Of a stretch of DNA of 56,142 bases, positions 15,791-27,283 are shown in pieces. The notes beneath the pieces were generated by a model. That model did no database searches. It was not told the origin of the DNA and worked only from the letters and a program-made list of their open reading frames with translations. The translations under genes were made by a program, and so were the position numbers. Origin of the DNA: Gammaproteobacteria bacterium (GTDB lineage: Bacteria; Pseudomonadota; Gammaproteobacteria; Steroidobacterales; GCA-2729495); the NCBI GenBank assembly GCA_014337915.1, contig QUBU01000019.1, positions 1 through 56,142 of the forward strand. Direction: 5' to 3'. Position 1 is the first letter of the stretch. Each line of letters begins with the position of its first letter.

Positions 15791-17602
15791 TCAGCTGCCG
15801 GTGGCGCCGATGCGCGGTGCTTCCGCGGCGCCGAACTGCAGCTCCGCCAGCCGTGCGTACAGCGGAGCGCGCGCCACCAGCTGCTCGTGCGTGCCGATGT
15901 CGACGATCCGCCCCTGGTCCATTACCACGATCCGGTCGGCCTTGAGCACGGTGGCCAGGCGGTGGGCGATGATGATGGTGGTGCGGTTCTCCATCAGCTG
16001 GTCGAGCGCCTGCTGGACCAGCCGCTCGTTCTCCGAGTCGAGCGCGCTGGTGGCCTCGTCGAGCAGCAGGATCGGCGGGTTCTTGAGGATCGCCCGCGCG
16101 ATCGCCAGGCGCTGGCGCTGGCCGCCGGAGAGCCGCATGCCGCGCTCGCCGAGGAAGGTGTCGAAACCCTGGGGCAGTTCGCGGAGGAAGCCGGCGGCAA
16201 CCGCTGAGCGCGCCGCCGCCTCCACCTCGGCATCCGTTGCCCCGGGCCGCCCGAAGCGGATGTTCTCCCGCGCGGTGTCGCCGAAGATCATGGTCTCCTG
16301 CGGTACCAGGCCGATGCGCGCGCGCAGCTCGGCCGGGTCCACGCTGGCGATGTCCATGCCATCGACGACGATGCGTCCCGCCTGCGGATCATAGAAGCGC
16401 AGCAGCAGCTGGAACGTGGTGCTCTTGCCGGCCCCCGAGGGGCCGACGAAGGCCACGCGCTCGCCGGGCCGGATCTCCAGGCTGAAGCCGTCCAGCGCCC
16501 GGCGGTCGGGGCGCGAGGGGTAGCTGAAACCCACGCCCTCGAAGCGGATGCGGCCCTGCCCCGGCACGGGCATGGGCAGTGGCTGCGGTGCCACCCGCAC
16601 CGCGGGCCTGGCGTCGAGGAGCTCCACCATGCGCTCCGTGGCCCCGGAGGCGCGTTGCACCTCACCCCACATTTCCGTGAGCGTGCCCGCCGAGGTTGCG
16701 GTGAACATGGCATAGAGCAGGAACTGAGCCAGTTCGCCATAGCTCATGCCGCCGGCCAGCACCGTGCGCGCGCCGACCCAGACGACGAAGGTGATGCCGC
16801 CGAACACCGCGACGAAGGTGACGAAGGTCATCACCGCCCGCACCCGGGTGCGGTTGATGGCCGTGGCGAAGCTCGACTCGACAGCCGCGCGGAAGCGCCT
16901 TGTGAGCATCGGCTCGGCGGTGAAGGCCTGGACGATCTGCACCGCGTTCAGCGACTCGCTGGCCAGCGCGCTGGTGTCGGCGATGCGGTCCTGCGAGGCG
17001 CGGGACAGGGCGCGCACCTTGCGGCCGATGAGGATCACCGGCGCCATCACTGCCGGGATGAACAGCACGATCACGCCCATGAGGCGGATGTTGGTGATGG
17101 CCAGCATCAGCAGCGCGCCGGGCAGCTGCACCAGCGAACGCAGCACCATCGAGAAGTTCACGCCGGCAATGGACTGGATCAGCGTGGTATCGGCGGTGAG
17201 CCGCGAGAGCACCTCGCCGGTGCGCGTCACCTCGAAGAACGCCGGATCCAGCCGGATCACGTGGGCGTAGATGCGGTCGCGGATATCGGCGACCACGCGC
17301 TCGCCGATCCAGGCCAGCAGGTAGTAGCGCAGCGCGGCGCAGGCGCAGAACAGCACCACCAGCGCGGCGAATCCCGTGAAGTAGAGGTTGATCCTTGCGC
17401 CGCCGTCCTGGGAGAAGCCGTGGTCGATGACGTACTTGCCGGCCACCGGCAGGGCCAGCATCAGGCCCGAGGCGCTGAGCAGGGCAAGGACGGCGAGGAC
17501 CAGCCGGCCGCGATAGGGCCGCAGGTAGGGCAGCAGCGCCAGCAGCGGCCGCAGTGACCGGCCCTTGGGGCGGTTGCGCGCTTCCTCTTCCGGGCCCGCC
17601 AT
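15791..17602 (-). CDS. MsbA-like ABC exporter (fused membrane and ATPase domains)
   Basis: A 603-residue half-transporter. Six membrane helices span about residues 30-320, starting with [20 protein letters not shown]. The ATPase domain has Walker [10 protein letters not shown], the Q-loop in [12 protein letters not shown], the signature [14 protein letters not shown], Walker [13 protein letters not shown] and the switch His in IIIAHRL. It would work as a homodimer exporting a hydrophobic or lipid substrate. The family includes MsbA (lipid A flipping) and LmrA/BmrA-type drug exporters; I cannot tell which. It starts 36 bases after the DUF3088 gene, probably in the typA operon. Confidence 0.92.
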   Translation of the reverse strand: MAGPEEEARNRPKGRSLRPLLALLPYLRPYRGRLVLAVLALLSASGLMLALPVAGKYVIDHGFSQDGGARINLYFTGFAALVVLFCACAALRYYLLAWIGERVVADIRDRIYAHVIRLDPAFFEVTRTGEVLSRLTADTTLIQSIAGVNFSMVLRSLVQLPGALLMLAITNIRLMGVIVLFIPAVMAPVILIGRKVRALSRASQDRIADTSALASESLNAVQIVQAFTAEPMLTRRFRAAVESSFATAINRTRVRAVMTFVTFVAVFGGITFVVWVGARTVLAGGMSYGELAQFLLYAMFTATSAGTLTEMWGEVQRASGATERMVELLDARPAVRVAPQPLPMPVPGQGRIRFEGVGFSYPSRPDRRALDGFSLEIRPGERVAFVGPSGAGKSTTFQLLLRFYDPQAGRIVVDGMDIASVDPAELRARIGLVPQETMIFGDTARENIRFGRPGATDAEVEAAARSAVAAGFLRELPQGFDTFLGERGMRLSGGQRQRLAIARAILKNPPILLLDEATSALDSENERLVQQALDQLMENRTTIIIAHRLATVLKADRIVVMDQGRIVDIGTHEQLVARAPLYARLAELQFGAAEAPRIGATGS

Positions 17603-17638
17603 GGGATCAGGCCGTGCCGGCGCCCGGTGGCCCCGGGC

Positions 17639-17986
17639 TCAGGCCGCGTGGCCGATGCCGAAGCTGCCCGAGAGGTAGCGGCGGATGTCGGCTTCCCGCG
17701 CGATGAAGCGCCGGCCCTGGGCTTCCTGGACCTCGATGCCGGCGTCGAGCACGCGGCGGCCGTCAGCCAGCACCAGCACCGGGCAGCCCTGGTTGGCCTC
17801 GCCCAGCAGGGCGACGATTTCGGCGCGCGGCCGGGCGAAGTCGACGTAGCGCACGTCGAGCTTGTGGCGCAGCTTCGGGTAGTAGGACAGCACGCCTTCC
17901 ACGAGGGCGCAGTCCGGGCAGTAGAACGGCCCCTTGTCGCCGTTGTGGAAGTCGGGTTTCAGCAGGAACAGCGTGTCCTTGGTCAT
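17639..17986 (-). CDS. DUF3088 family protein, thioredoxin-like
   Basis: A 115-residue protein. The start is ATG 17986, with GGAGGG about 9 bases upstream; a GTG directly before it is less likely. The motif FYCPDCALVEGVLSYYP carries a CPDC pair placed like the active-site Cys pair of a thioredoxin or glutaredoxin fold, and ANQGCPVLVLADG resembles the cis-Pro strand. This matches the uncharacterised DUF3088 family. A redox or glutathione-transferase-like role is possible but unproven. It starts 18 bases after typA stops and is very likely co-transcribed with it. Confidence 0.85.
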   Translation of the reverse strand: MTKDTLFLLKPDFHNGDKGPFYCPDCALVEGVLSYYPKLRHKLDVRYVDFARPRAEIVALLGEANQGCPVLVLADGRRVLDAGIEVQEAQGRRFIAREADIRRYLSGSFGIGHAA

Positions 17987-18004
17987 CACAGGTTCCCTCC
18001 TGGT

Positions 18005-19828
18005 TCAGGCGGGCAGGCGCGAGGCGCGCTTGCGGTCGCTCTCGGTGAGCAGCTTCTTGCGCAGGCGGATGCTGCCGGGGGTGACTTCCACCAGCTCGTC
18101 GTCGTCGATGAACTCCAGCGCCTGCTCCAGCGAGAAGCGGATCGGCGGCGTCAGCAGGATGTTCTCATCGGAACCGGCGGCGCGGATGTTGGTCAGCTGC
18201 TTGCCCTTGGTGGGGTTCACCACCAGGTCGTTGCCGCGGCTGTGGATGCCGATGAGCATGCCCTCGTACACCGGCTCGCCGTGGCCGATGAACAGCCGGC
18301 CGCGCTCCTGCAGGTTGAACAGCGAGTAGGCCAGCGCCTTGCCCGCCACATTGGCCACCAGCACGCCGTTGATGCGCTGGCCTATGGCGACCGGCACCCG
18401 CGGCGCGTAGCGCTCGAAGACGTGGTAGATCAGGCCGGTGCCCGCGGTGGCCGTCAGGTACTCGGTGCGAAAGCCGATCAGCCCGCGGGCGGGGATGCGG
18501 TAGTCCAGCCGCAGGCGGCCGCGGCCGTCGGGCTGCGAGGCCAGCAGTTCGCCCTTGCGCTCGGCGATGCGGCTCATGACCGCGCCCTGGTGCTCCTCGG
18601 CGAAGTCCACGGTCAGCTGTTCCCAGGGCTCGCAGCGCACGCCGTCGACGATGTGCTCGATGACCTCCGGGCGCGACACCGCCAGCTCGTAGCCCTCGCG
18701 GCGCATGTTCTCGATGAGCACCGAGAGGTGCAGCTCGCCGCGACCGGAGACCTTGAACTTGTCGGCGTCCTCCGTCTCCTCGACCCGCAGTGCCACGTTG
18801 TGCAGCAGCTCCTGGTCGAGGCGCGCGCGGATCTGGCGGCTGGTGAGATACTTGCCCTCACGGCCGGCGAACGGTGACTTGTTGACCTGGAAGGTCATGC
18901 TGATGGTGGGTTCGTCCACCTGCAGCGGCGGCAGGCCCTCCGGCACGTTGCGGTCGCAGATGGTGTCGGAGATGCGCAGGTCCTCGACACCGCTGAAGGC
19001 GACGATGTCGCCCGCGCCGGCGGAGGCCACCGGCGTGCGCTTCAGGCCCATGAAGCCGTAGAGCTCGCCGAGACGCGCCTGGCGTGTACTGCCGTCGGCG
19101 GCCACGACGCTGATCGCGGTGTTGGGCGTGATGGTGCCGCGGGTCACACGGCCGACGCCCAGCACGCCGACGTAGGAGTCGTAGCCAAGGCTCGAGACCT
19201 GCAGCTGCAGCGGCCCGTCGGCATCCACCGCCGGCGGTGGCACGTGCTCGACGATGGCCTCGAACAGCGTCGTCATGTCCCCGGCCCGCACGTCCGGCGT
19301 ATCACCGGCATAGCCGTTGAGCGCCGAGGCGTAGATCACCGGGAAGTCGAGCTGTGCATCGGTGGCGCCGAGGCGGTCGAAGAGGTCGAAGGTCTGGTCC
19401 AGCACCCAGTCGGGCCGGGCGCCGTCACGGTCCACCTTGTTGATGACGACGATGGGCGTGAAGCCGCGGGCGAAGGCCTTCTGGGTGACGAAGCGCGTCT
19501 GCGGCATGGGCCCGTCGACCGCGTCGACCAGCAGCAGCACGCTGTCCACCATGGACAGCACCCGCTCGACCTCGCCGCCGAAGTCGGCGTGGCCGGGGGT
19601 ATCGACGATGTTGATGCGCCAGTCGCGCCAGCGGATGGCGGTGTTCTTGGCGAGGATGGTGATGCCGCGCTCGCGTTCCAGGTCGTTGGAGTCCATGGCG
19701 CGCTCGGGCAGCACGAAACGCTCATCGAGGGTGCTCGACTGCTTGAGCAGCTGGTCCACGAGGGTGGTCTTGCCATGATCGACATGGGCGATGATGGCGA
19801 TGTTGCGCAGGCGGCTGGCAGCGGACAT
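18005..19828 (-). CDS. typA: Ribosome-associated GTPase TypA/BipA
   Basis: A 607-residue translational GTPase, the same length as the E. coli protein. The start is ATG 19828 ([20 protein letters not shown]). The G domain has the P-loop AHVDHGKTT, the switch segment [21 protein letters not shown] and [15 protein letters not shown]-like domains and the BipA-specific C-terminal domain follow. BipA binds the ribosome and helps 50S assembly and stress or cold growth. An in-frame ATG at 19864 is less likely, because its codon overlaps the TATAAT promoter hexamer. It heads a minus-strand unit with DUF3088, an ABC exporter and a small membrane protein. Confidence 0.97.
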   Translation of the reverse strand: MSAASRLRNIAIIAHVDHGKTTLVDQLLKQSSTLDERFVLPERAMDSNDLERERGITILAKNTAIRWRDWRINIVDTPGHADFGGEVERVLSMVDSVLLLVDAVDGPMPQTRFVTQKAFARGFTPIVVINKVDRDGARPDWVLDQTFDLFDRLGATDAQLDFPVIYASALNGYAGDTPDVRAGDMTTLFEAIVEHVPPPAVDADGPLQLQVSSLGYDSYVGVLGVGRVTRGTITPNTAISVVAADGSTRQARLGELYGFMGLKRTPVASAGAGDIVAFSGVEDLRISDTICDRNVPEGLPPLQVDEPTISMTFQVNKSPFAGREGKYLTSRQIRARLDQELLHNVALRVEETEDADKFKVSGRGELHLSVLIENMRREGYELAVSRPEVIEHIVDGVRCEPWEQLTVDFAEEHQGAVMSRIAERKGELLASQPDGRGRLRLDYRIPARGLIGFRTEYLTATAGTGLIYHVFERYAPRVPVAIGQRINGVLVANVAGKALAYSLFNLQERGRLFIGHGEPVYEGMLIGIHSRGNDLVVNPTKGKQLTNIRAAGSDENILLTPPIRFSLEQALEFIDDDELVEVTPGSIRLRKKLLTESDRKRASRLPA

Positions 19829-19862
19829 GTCTGGGGTGCCGGGGCGGCGGAGGAAGCGCGGC

Positions 19863-19868
19863 ATTATA
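19863..19868 (-). promoter_or_regulatory. -10 element upstream of typA
   Basis: On the minus strand these bases read TATAAT, a perfect sigma70 -10 hexamer, 34 bases before the typA ATG. The region 16-18 bases further upstream has no clear TTGACA match, so the -35 side is weak or activator dependent. Confidence 0.5.
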
Positions 19869-19981
19869 AGGGCCGGTGCCGGCCGCTGCGCGGAATTTCC
19901 GGCAGCCGGACCACACCGGGCCGGCCCGGGTCCACCAGACTGCAGCCGCCGGCCGGCAGGCCGGCCGCGAGCCGCTGCCCC

Positions 19982-19987
19982 TATAAT
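19982..19987 (+). promoter_or_regulatory. -10 element directly before the gene at 19997
   Basis: A perfect TATAAT with only nine bases between it and the ATG at 19997. A start point 6-9 bases after the hexamer would place +1 at or within a few bases of the ATG, implying a leaderless or near-leaderless mRNA. There is no Shine-Dalgarno in the gap and no clear -35. Confidence 0.5.
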
Positions 19988-19996
19988 GGCCGCATC

Positions 19997-20344
19997 ATGA
20001 GCCACGACCTGGTCTGCTGGCGCTGCGCTGCCTCACTGGCGGCGCTTTCGCTGCCGCTGCGCCGCCTGGAGGAGTGCCCGTCCTGCCGCGCCCAGCTCCA
20101 CGTCTGCCGCATGTGCCGTTCCTGGGATCCGCATATCCAGCGCAAGTGTCGCCAGGAGGACGCGGAGGAAGTCCGGAACAAGGAGCAGGCAAATTTCTGC
20201 GATTACTTCCAGCCGCGCCCCGGCGCCTGGGATGCCGCCGGGGCGGCGGCAGAGGCTGCGGCGCGCGACCGGCTCGCCGAATTGTTCGGCGGCCATGGCG
20301 GCACGGGCGGCAAGAGCGGCAAGAGCGGCGGGAAACCTGGCTGA
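19997..20344 (+). CDS. Zinc-ribbon-like cysteine-rich protein of unknown function
   Basis: A 115-residue protein from ATG 19997. It has paired cysteines in the N-terminal half (CWRC, CPSC, CRMC) plus a later Cys in NFCDYF. The first two pairs are spaced like a zinc ribbon, followed by VCRMCRSWDPHIQRKCRQ. The C-terminus is a low-complexity glycine/serine/lysine tail (GKSGKSGGK). No transmembrane segment. The function is unknown; zinc ribbons of this size often bind nucleic acid or partner proteins. It is divergent from typA and appears to be translated from a leaderless transcript. The lipoprotein gene starts 13 bases downstream. Confidence 0.75.
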   Translation: MSHDLVCWRCAASLAALSLPLRRLEECPSCRAQLHVCRMCRSWDPHIQRKCRQEDAEEVRNKEQANFCDYFQPRPGAWDAAGAAAEAAARDRLAELFGGHGGTGGKSGKSGGKPG

Positions 20345-20357
20345 GGCGGGGGTGGTC

Positions 20358-20765
20358 ATGAAGCGTGCCGTTGCGATCCTGGCGCTCGTGGTGCTGGTGC
20401 TGCAGAGCGCCGCCTGCGGCCTGCTGATCTATCCGGAACGCAAGGGCCAGAAATCCGGGCAGATCGATCCGGGCGTGGCCATCCTCGATGCCGCGGGCCT
20501 GATCGTCTTCCTCGTCCCCGGCCTCGTCGCCTTCGGCGTGGACTTCGTGACCGGCTGCATCTACCTGCCGGGCGGCGGGAAGCGGGCGGACGGGACCGTG
20601 CCGGCCACCATCGTCCTGCCTCCGGACCAACTCGATGCCGCCGGGATCGGGCATGCGGTCAGTGCAGCGACCGGGCAGGCAGTCGACCTCGGCGATCCCC
20701 GGGTGGAAGCCATCGCCGTCGTCGACCCGGCGGCTCTGCAGCAGGCGCTGGCCGCCGCCCGCTGA
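20358..20765 (+). CDS. Small lipoprotein or membrane protein of unknown function
   Basis: A 135-residue protein from ATG 20358. The N-terminus is a hydrophobic signal ending in LQSAACG, a plausible lipobox with Cys20 as the lipidated residue. A second hydrophobic stretch (LDAAGLIVFLVPGLVAFGVDF) follows, then a small soluble domain with TIVLPPDQLDAAGIGHAVSAATG. The soluble part is too short to classify. It starts 13 bases after the zinc-ribbon gene and probably shares its promoter. Confidence 0.7.
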   Translation: MKRAVAILALVVLVLQSAACGLLIYPERKGQKSGQIDPGVAILDAAGLIVFLVPGLVAFGVDFVTGCIYLPGGGKRADGTVPATIVLPPDQLDAAGIGHAVSAATGQAVDLGDPRVEAIAVVDPAALQQALAAAR

Positions 20766-20958
20766 TTCCCCGGGCCATTACGGGCAGCCGGGGTCGCCTT
20801 TCCGAGCTTTACTAAACAATGACTTGGACAGTTTTCGATTGCCGCCACCGGCGCCCGGTGCTAGGCTAGCCGCCCATTATTCGACTGCCGCCCGCAGGCA
20901 GCCCATCACCCAAGCGCCGATTGCCAGGCCGGCCGGCTGGCGCGCCGAGGTATTGCCC

Positions 20959-21270
20959 ATGGCCAGTGAACGAGCGAAGAAGAGCAACAGCAAGGCTGCC
21001 GAGAAGCCGGATACCAGGACCGCTGCGCAGCCGGAGCCGTTCCGGCTGGTGTCCATCGAGCGCACCGAGCCGCCCGCTGGCGCAGCTGGCAAGAACTGGC
21101 ACCGCTACACGATCCGCCAGGGTGGCAACGCCATCAATGGCTACCTGCAGGGCACCTCCGCCGCCGTCAAACACGCCGCCGAGCAGATCGTCGGCCAGCT
21201 CAACGAGCGTCGTGCCGGCCGCTGGGGCTATCGCACGACGCGTGCCGCGGCCCCGGCCCAGGGCGGCTAG
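20959..21270 (+). CDS. Small basic protein of unknown function
   Basis: A 103-residue protein from ATG 20959. The first ~30 residues are charged and low-complexity (SERAKKSNSKAAEKP). The middle contains a compact, probably alpha/beta segment, WHRYTIRQGGNAINGYLQGT, followed by a helix AAVKHAAEQIVGQLNERR. No membrane segment and no recognised family. The 193-base gap before it includes an AT-rich stretch around 20810-20840 that could hold a promoter, but no consensus pair is clear. Two tandem hairpins with a T-run downstream probably terminate it. Confidence 0.6.
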   Translation: MASERAKKSNSKAAEKPDTRTAAQPEPFRLVSIERTEPPAGAAGKNWHRYTIRQGGNAINGYLQGTSAAVKHAAEQIVGQLNERRAGRWGYRTTRAAAPAQGG

Positions 21271-21403
21271 GGCGACCAGGGCCGCCACGGCAGCGACCAG
21301 CGCGGCTGATGCGAACTGCGTCTCGCGCGGTGCATCGCGCGCCGCTGCTGTGAGTGCCATCACAGCCCGCGCCGGCTGGCGCCCCTATCGTCTGCCGCAG
21401 GCT

Positions 21404-21458
21404 CCGGGGCAGCGCCCCGGGCCCGCGCGGCGGCAGGGAGGCTGCCGCGCCCCTTTTT
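21404..21458 (+). terminator. Tandem hairpins followed by a T-run
   Basis: CCGGGGC (21404-21410) and GCCCCGG (21414-21420) form a perfect 7-bp hairpin with a three-base loop. A second hairpin pairs CGGCAG (21431-21436) with CTGCCG (21442-21447) and is followed by TTTTT at 21454-21458. On the plus strand this looks like a rho-independent terminator for the gene ending at 21270. It abuts the stop codon of the convergent glycosyltransferase gene. Confidence 0.5.
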
Positions 21459-22234
21459 CAGCCGTCGCCGCCAGTGAACGCACCATGGCGCAGCGCATAG
21501 GCGCCAAACCTCAGCAGGTCCAGGGCGGTGTCCGTGCCGCGGCCGCTTGCGCCACCGTCCAGCCAGGCTTCGCGGCAGGGACGCAGGCGATGCGGGAAAT
21601 CCTCGTACAGGTATAGCTCGCGGTTCAGCGGGTCGTGGCGGCTGCTCTCGTAGCGCGCCACCTTGCGCTCGCGCGCGGCGCGGTCTTCCCACAGCAGGCA
21701 GTAGTGCAGCAGGTGTGCGCGGCTGAGGCGCAGCACCGGGTCGCGCCGCTGGCGCGGGATCCATTCATGTACCGGGCGCGACTCGTCGTAGCGCGCGCCC
21801 GGGCGGTTGCGGATCAGCCGCGTCTGCCGGTCCGGGTAATGCCGCGGTGAATCCACGTAGAGTGCCGGGCGTTCGCTGGCCAGCCAGTAGCGGGGCATGC
21901 TGACGCTGCCGAAGCCCGAGGCCAGCAGCCGCGGCAGGAGCCGCAGCAGCTGCGGTCCGGCGAGCTCGTCGGTGTCGAGGAACAGCACCCAGTCGGCGCG
22001 CAGGTTCTCCATGACCACGTTGCGCTGCCGGGCGAAATTGCCGTCGAAGGGATGGCTGATGAAGCGCGCGCGGGCAAAGCCCTCGACCACGCGGCGGGAG
22101 TCATCGGTCGAGCCGCCGTCGACGTAGAGGATCTCGTCGGCAAACCGGCTGGCATGGCGCAGCAGCGGGGGCAGCCTTGCCGCCTGGTCCTGGCCGATGA
22201 TGCCGACGGCGAGCGTAGCGCTCCTGGCCGCCAT
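21458..22234 (-). CDS. Family 2 glycosyltransferase
   Basis: A 258-residue GT-A fold enzyme from ATG 22234. The N-terminus LAVGIIGQDQAARLPPLLRH is the nucleotide-binding strand, EILYVDGGSTDDS matches the acceptor-strand motif, and WVLFLDTDELAG carries the metal-binding DxD. The resemblance is to WaaE/KdtX-like glycosyltransferases that decorate LPS core, but the sugar and acceptor cannot be assigned. A region with RESRxVHEW-like features (YDESRPVHEWIPR) supports this subgroup. It lies 95 bases downstream of lon on the same strand. Confidence 0.85.
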   Translation of the reverse strand: MAARSATLAVGIIGQDQAARLPPLLRHASRFADEILYVDGGSTDDSRRVVEGFARARFISHPFDGNFARQRNVVMENLRADWVLFLDTDELAGPQLLRLLPRLLASGFGSVSMPRYWLASERPALYVDSPRHYPDRQTRLIRNRPGARYDESRPVHEWIPRQRRDPVLRLSRAHLLHYCLLWEDRAARERKVARYESSRHDPLNRELYLYEDFPHRLRPCREAWLDGGASGRGTDTALDLLRFGAYALRHGAFTGGDG

Positions 22235-22329
22235 GAGGCTTCCCCGTGGTGTGGCCGCGCCGGGCCGCGCGGCGGCCGTGACGCTAACACCGCCGGGCGG
22301 CGCCGGTCCAGCGCCGGACCGCGCGCCGC

Positions 22330-24693
<2,364 letters not shown>

Positions 24694-24763
24694 GGCGGCC
24701 GGTCCTTCCTCCAACGATTGCCGCCCGATGACATGGGCAGCAGGGGTCTGGTCATGGCCAGTG

Positions 24764-24788
24764 ATGGGGGCGGCCGCCCCGAATTCAA
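24764..24788 (-). promoter_or_regulatory. Heat-shock (sigma32-like) promoter of lon
   Basis: On the minus strand TTGAAT (24788-24783) is separated by 13 bases from CCCCAT (24769-24764). Sigma32 promoters have a CTTGAA-type -35 and a CCCCAT-type -10 with about this spacing. The element lies 70 bases before the lon start codon. Confidence 0.5.
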
Positions 24789-24798
24789 TGTCACGGCA

Positions 24799-25833
24799 TC
24801 AACAGGGGCGCGATGCCGGATCGTTCGGCAGGCAGAGGGCCTGGAACAGCCCGGTGCGGGCGACGGTGCTCCAGGCCACCTGGTTGCAACCTTGCTCGAC
24901 GGCGGCCTGCAGGGCGCGTTCGGCCGCCGCCAGCGTGGGCTCCGACCGTGAACTGCGCCGCGGCAAGGTGGAGGTCACGCCGATGCTGACCGTGACCACG
25001 CCTGGCCCCGCGGTGCCCGGGTGTGGCAGCGCCAGGGCCTGCACCGCGCCACGCAGCTGCTCCGCCAGGCGCAGCGCACCCTCCAGCGGCGTATTGCCGA
25101 GCAGGACGATGAAGCGGCCGTCGCCGTGGTGGGCGACGAGGTCCGTGGCACGCCCGACGAGGTGCCGGGTGGCGTTGGCGATCGCCTGGATGCAGGCGTC
25201 GGCTTGCTCCGGTCCGCGCAGGGTTTCATAGGCCTGCAGGTGGTCGATGTCGATCATGAGGATCGACAGCGCCTGCTGCTCCCGCTGGGCCGTGCGCCAG
25301 GCGCGATCGAGGAACTCGGTGAAGCCGCGGCGGTTGGCGGTGCCGGTCAGCGCATCGCTGCGGGTCTGGCGCTCGAGCGCGAGCTGGGCTTCCTGCAGCG
25401 CCTCGCCCCGGCCCTTCAGCTCGCGGTCGCGGGCGCCGATGACCGCCACCAGTTCACTGCGCAACAGGTCACCGCGCCGGCCCGATGCGCGCAGGCTGTG
25501 CAGCGTGCCCTGCAACTGATCGCCGATCGCGGCCAGCCGGTCGAACAGCACCGCGACTTCGCGCGGCGCCGCGGGTGGGGGGACGGGCGGGCTGCTGTCC
25601 GCCTCGGGATCGAAGCTGCGCAGCCGCCGCTCCAGTTCCGCCAGCGGCCTGGTGACGCTGGCTGCCAGTGCCAGCGCCGCGGCCACGCCGCCGCCGAGCG
25701 CCAGCAGCAGCCAGCCGATGACCTGCGGCAGCGCATGCGGTGCGGCCAGCGCCCAGGCGATGATCGACGCCGGCAGGATGGCGAGCAGCGCCATCGCGAG
25801 CGCGAGCGGCGGATGGAAACGGCCGGGCGGCAT
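24799..25833 (-). CDS. Membrane protein with degenerate GGDEF domain
   Basis: A 344-residue protein from ATG 25833. Two hydrophobic helices lie near the N-terminus (PPLALAMALLAILPASIIAW and VIGWLLLALGGGVAAALAL), followed by a HAMP-like and coiled-coil linker (LRSELVAVIGARDRELKGRG). The C-terminal domain has the diguanylate cyclase fold (SDALTGTANRRGFTEFLD and ILMIDIDHLQAYETL), but the signature reads HGDGR near residue 238 instead of GGDEF. Catalysis requires that loop, so the protein is probably not a cyclase and may be a sensor or scaffold. Lon lies 105 bases downstream but appears to have its own promoter. Confidence 0.85.
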   Translation of the reverse strand: MPPGRFHPPLALAMALLAILPASIIAWALAAPHALPQVIGWLLLALGGGVAAALALAASVTRPLAELERRLRSFDPEADSSPPVPPPAAPREVAVLFDRLAAIGDQLQGTLHSLRASGRRGDLLRSELVAVIGARDRELKGRGEALQEAQLALERQTRSDALTGTANRRGFTEFLDRAWRTAQREQQALSILMIDIDHLQAYETLRGPEQADACIQAIANATRHLVGRATDLVAHHGDGRFIVLLGNTPLEGALRLAEQLRGAVQALALPHPGTAGPGVVTVSIGVTSTLPRRSSRSEPTLAAAERALQAAVEQGCNQVAWSTVARTGLFQALCLPNDPASRPC

Positions 25834-25904
25834 GCGCTGATTCTGCCGCGCCCTGCCCGGGCGGACTGCGACCTGCGGCGGATTTTCCGCAGCGCCGGTC
25901 GCCC

Positions 25905-27212
25905 TCAGGCGGGTGCCGTCGCTGCCTGGCGCCGCTCCACCAGCCGCAGGGCCAGCGCCCAGAGGAACACCAGCGCGTTGGCCACCGCGACGGCGGTGAA
26001 CGGCGCGCTCGGTCCGATGGAGTCGAACAGCCGCCCGCCACCGGCGGAGATGGCCATGATGCCGAGCGCCCCGCAGAAACTCTGCAGGCCGAAGACGCTG
26101 CCGCGGATATGCGCGGGCGCCTCCTGGCTCAGCAGCAGGGTGGAAGCGAGGATGGCGCTGCCCTGGCCGATGCCGAGCACCAGCAGCGCCGGGATCGCGG
26201 CCGGCGCGGTCGGGTCCTCGATGACGGCCACCCAGCCGTAGCCGATGGCCGCCATCAGGAAGCCGACGATCAGCACCGTGATGCGGTTCATGCGATCGGC
26301 GAGGAACCCGAACACCGGCGACCACAGCAGTGATGCGCCCTGGACGACACCGACCACCTGTCCTGCCTTCGCGGCAGCCTGGGTCGCGCTCAGGCTGCTG
26401 TCAGCTACCGCCTGTGTCACCCACAGCGTGATGAACAGGGTGATGATGGCCATGTCGGCCCGGGCGGCGAAGGCGCTGCCGTAGCACAGCGCGATGCGCG
26501 GTGCCCGCAGCGCCGCCGTAACGCCTTCGGCCAGCAGCTTCAGCAGCGGGGTACGCGCTGCCGCCGCGTGCGGGCGTCCCGGCTTCAGGCCCAGCATCAC
26601 CAGCCCCGCGAGCAGCGCGATACCGGTCACGACCAGGAAGGCGTAGCGCCCGGCGGCGAGTTCGCCGGAACCCGAGGCCTCGAACAGCTGAGGCAGCCTG
26701 GTCAGACCGACGAAGAACAACAGCGCGCCGACACCGTTGAGGAAGAACGCGATGCCGGTCAGCTTGCCCCGCGAGCCATCGTCGGGATAGTCGGCGATGA
26801 TGGTCGCGAGCATGGCGGCGGCACCGGCAATGCCGATGCCGATGATGATGCGGCAGGCGAGCAGCTCGCCGACGGTGCCGGCGAAGGCGTACAGGCCGTA
26901 GCCCAGCGCCATGACCAGGAAGGCGGCGACATAGACGGCGCGACGCCCGACCCGGTCGGAGGCGGCGCCCCACAGGCCGATCGTTGCCAGCAGCACGATC
27001 TCCTGCCAGAACTGCAGGTCACCGGATATCCGGCCGTGTTCCGCCGGCGGCAGGCCGAGGTTGACCCGGAGCAGGTAGGGTGTGAGCGCCGTGAAATAGG
27101 TGAACAGGCCGATGCTGACGAAGGCGGCGAACAGGTAGCACAGTACATGGCGCGGCAGGATGCCGGTGGCGAGTCGTATGGGTCCCAGTGAGTGCTGGCT
27201 GCTGTGGTTCAT
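25905..27212 (-). CDS. Major facilitator superfamily transporter
   Basis: A 435-residue permease from ATG 27212, with about twelve hydrophobic helices. The signature between helices 2 and 3 is WGAASDRVGRRAVYVAAF. A second copy after the central loop reads VFGFLADRMNRITVLIVGF. The central cytoplasmic loop contains KPGRPHAAAARTPLL. A drug-efflux or metabolite exporter role is usual for this layout, but the substrate cannot be inferred. It lies 71 bases downstream of the tRNA gene and 71 bases upstream of the degenerate GGDEF gene. Confidence 0.88.
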   Translation of the reverse strand: MNHSSQHSLGPIRLATGILPRHVLCYLFAAFVSIGLFTYFTALTPYLLRVNLGLPPAEHGRISGDLQFWQEIVLLATIGLWGAASDRVGRRAVYVAAFLVMALGYGLYAFAGTVGELLACRIIIGIGIAGAAAMLATIIADYPDDGSRGKLTGIAFFLNGVGALLFFVGLTRLPQLFEASGSGELAAGRYAFLVVTGIALLAGLVMLGLKPGRPHAAAARTPLLKLLAEGVTAALRAPRIALCYGSAFAARADMAIITLFITLWVTQAVADSSLSATQAAAKAGQVVGVVQGASLLWSPVFGFLADRMNRITVLIVGFLMAAIGYGWVAVIEDPTAPAAIPALLVLGIGQGSAILASTLLLSQEAPAHIRGSVFGLQSFCGALGIMAISAGGGRLFDSIGPSAPFTAVAVANALVFLWALALRLVERRQAATAPA

Positions 27213-27283
27213 CCGGCCTGGCTCCGTTCCTGCTGAGACGCGTGCAACTCCGGCTGCCGTCCGGCGCCGGGCGCCTGCGGATA

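Noticed and set aside
19829-19864. Upstream ATG 19864 as the typA start
   Set aside because: The codon overlaps a perfect TATAAT and the added residues are not TypA-like; ATG 19828 gives the standard 607 residues.
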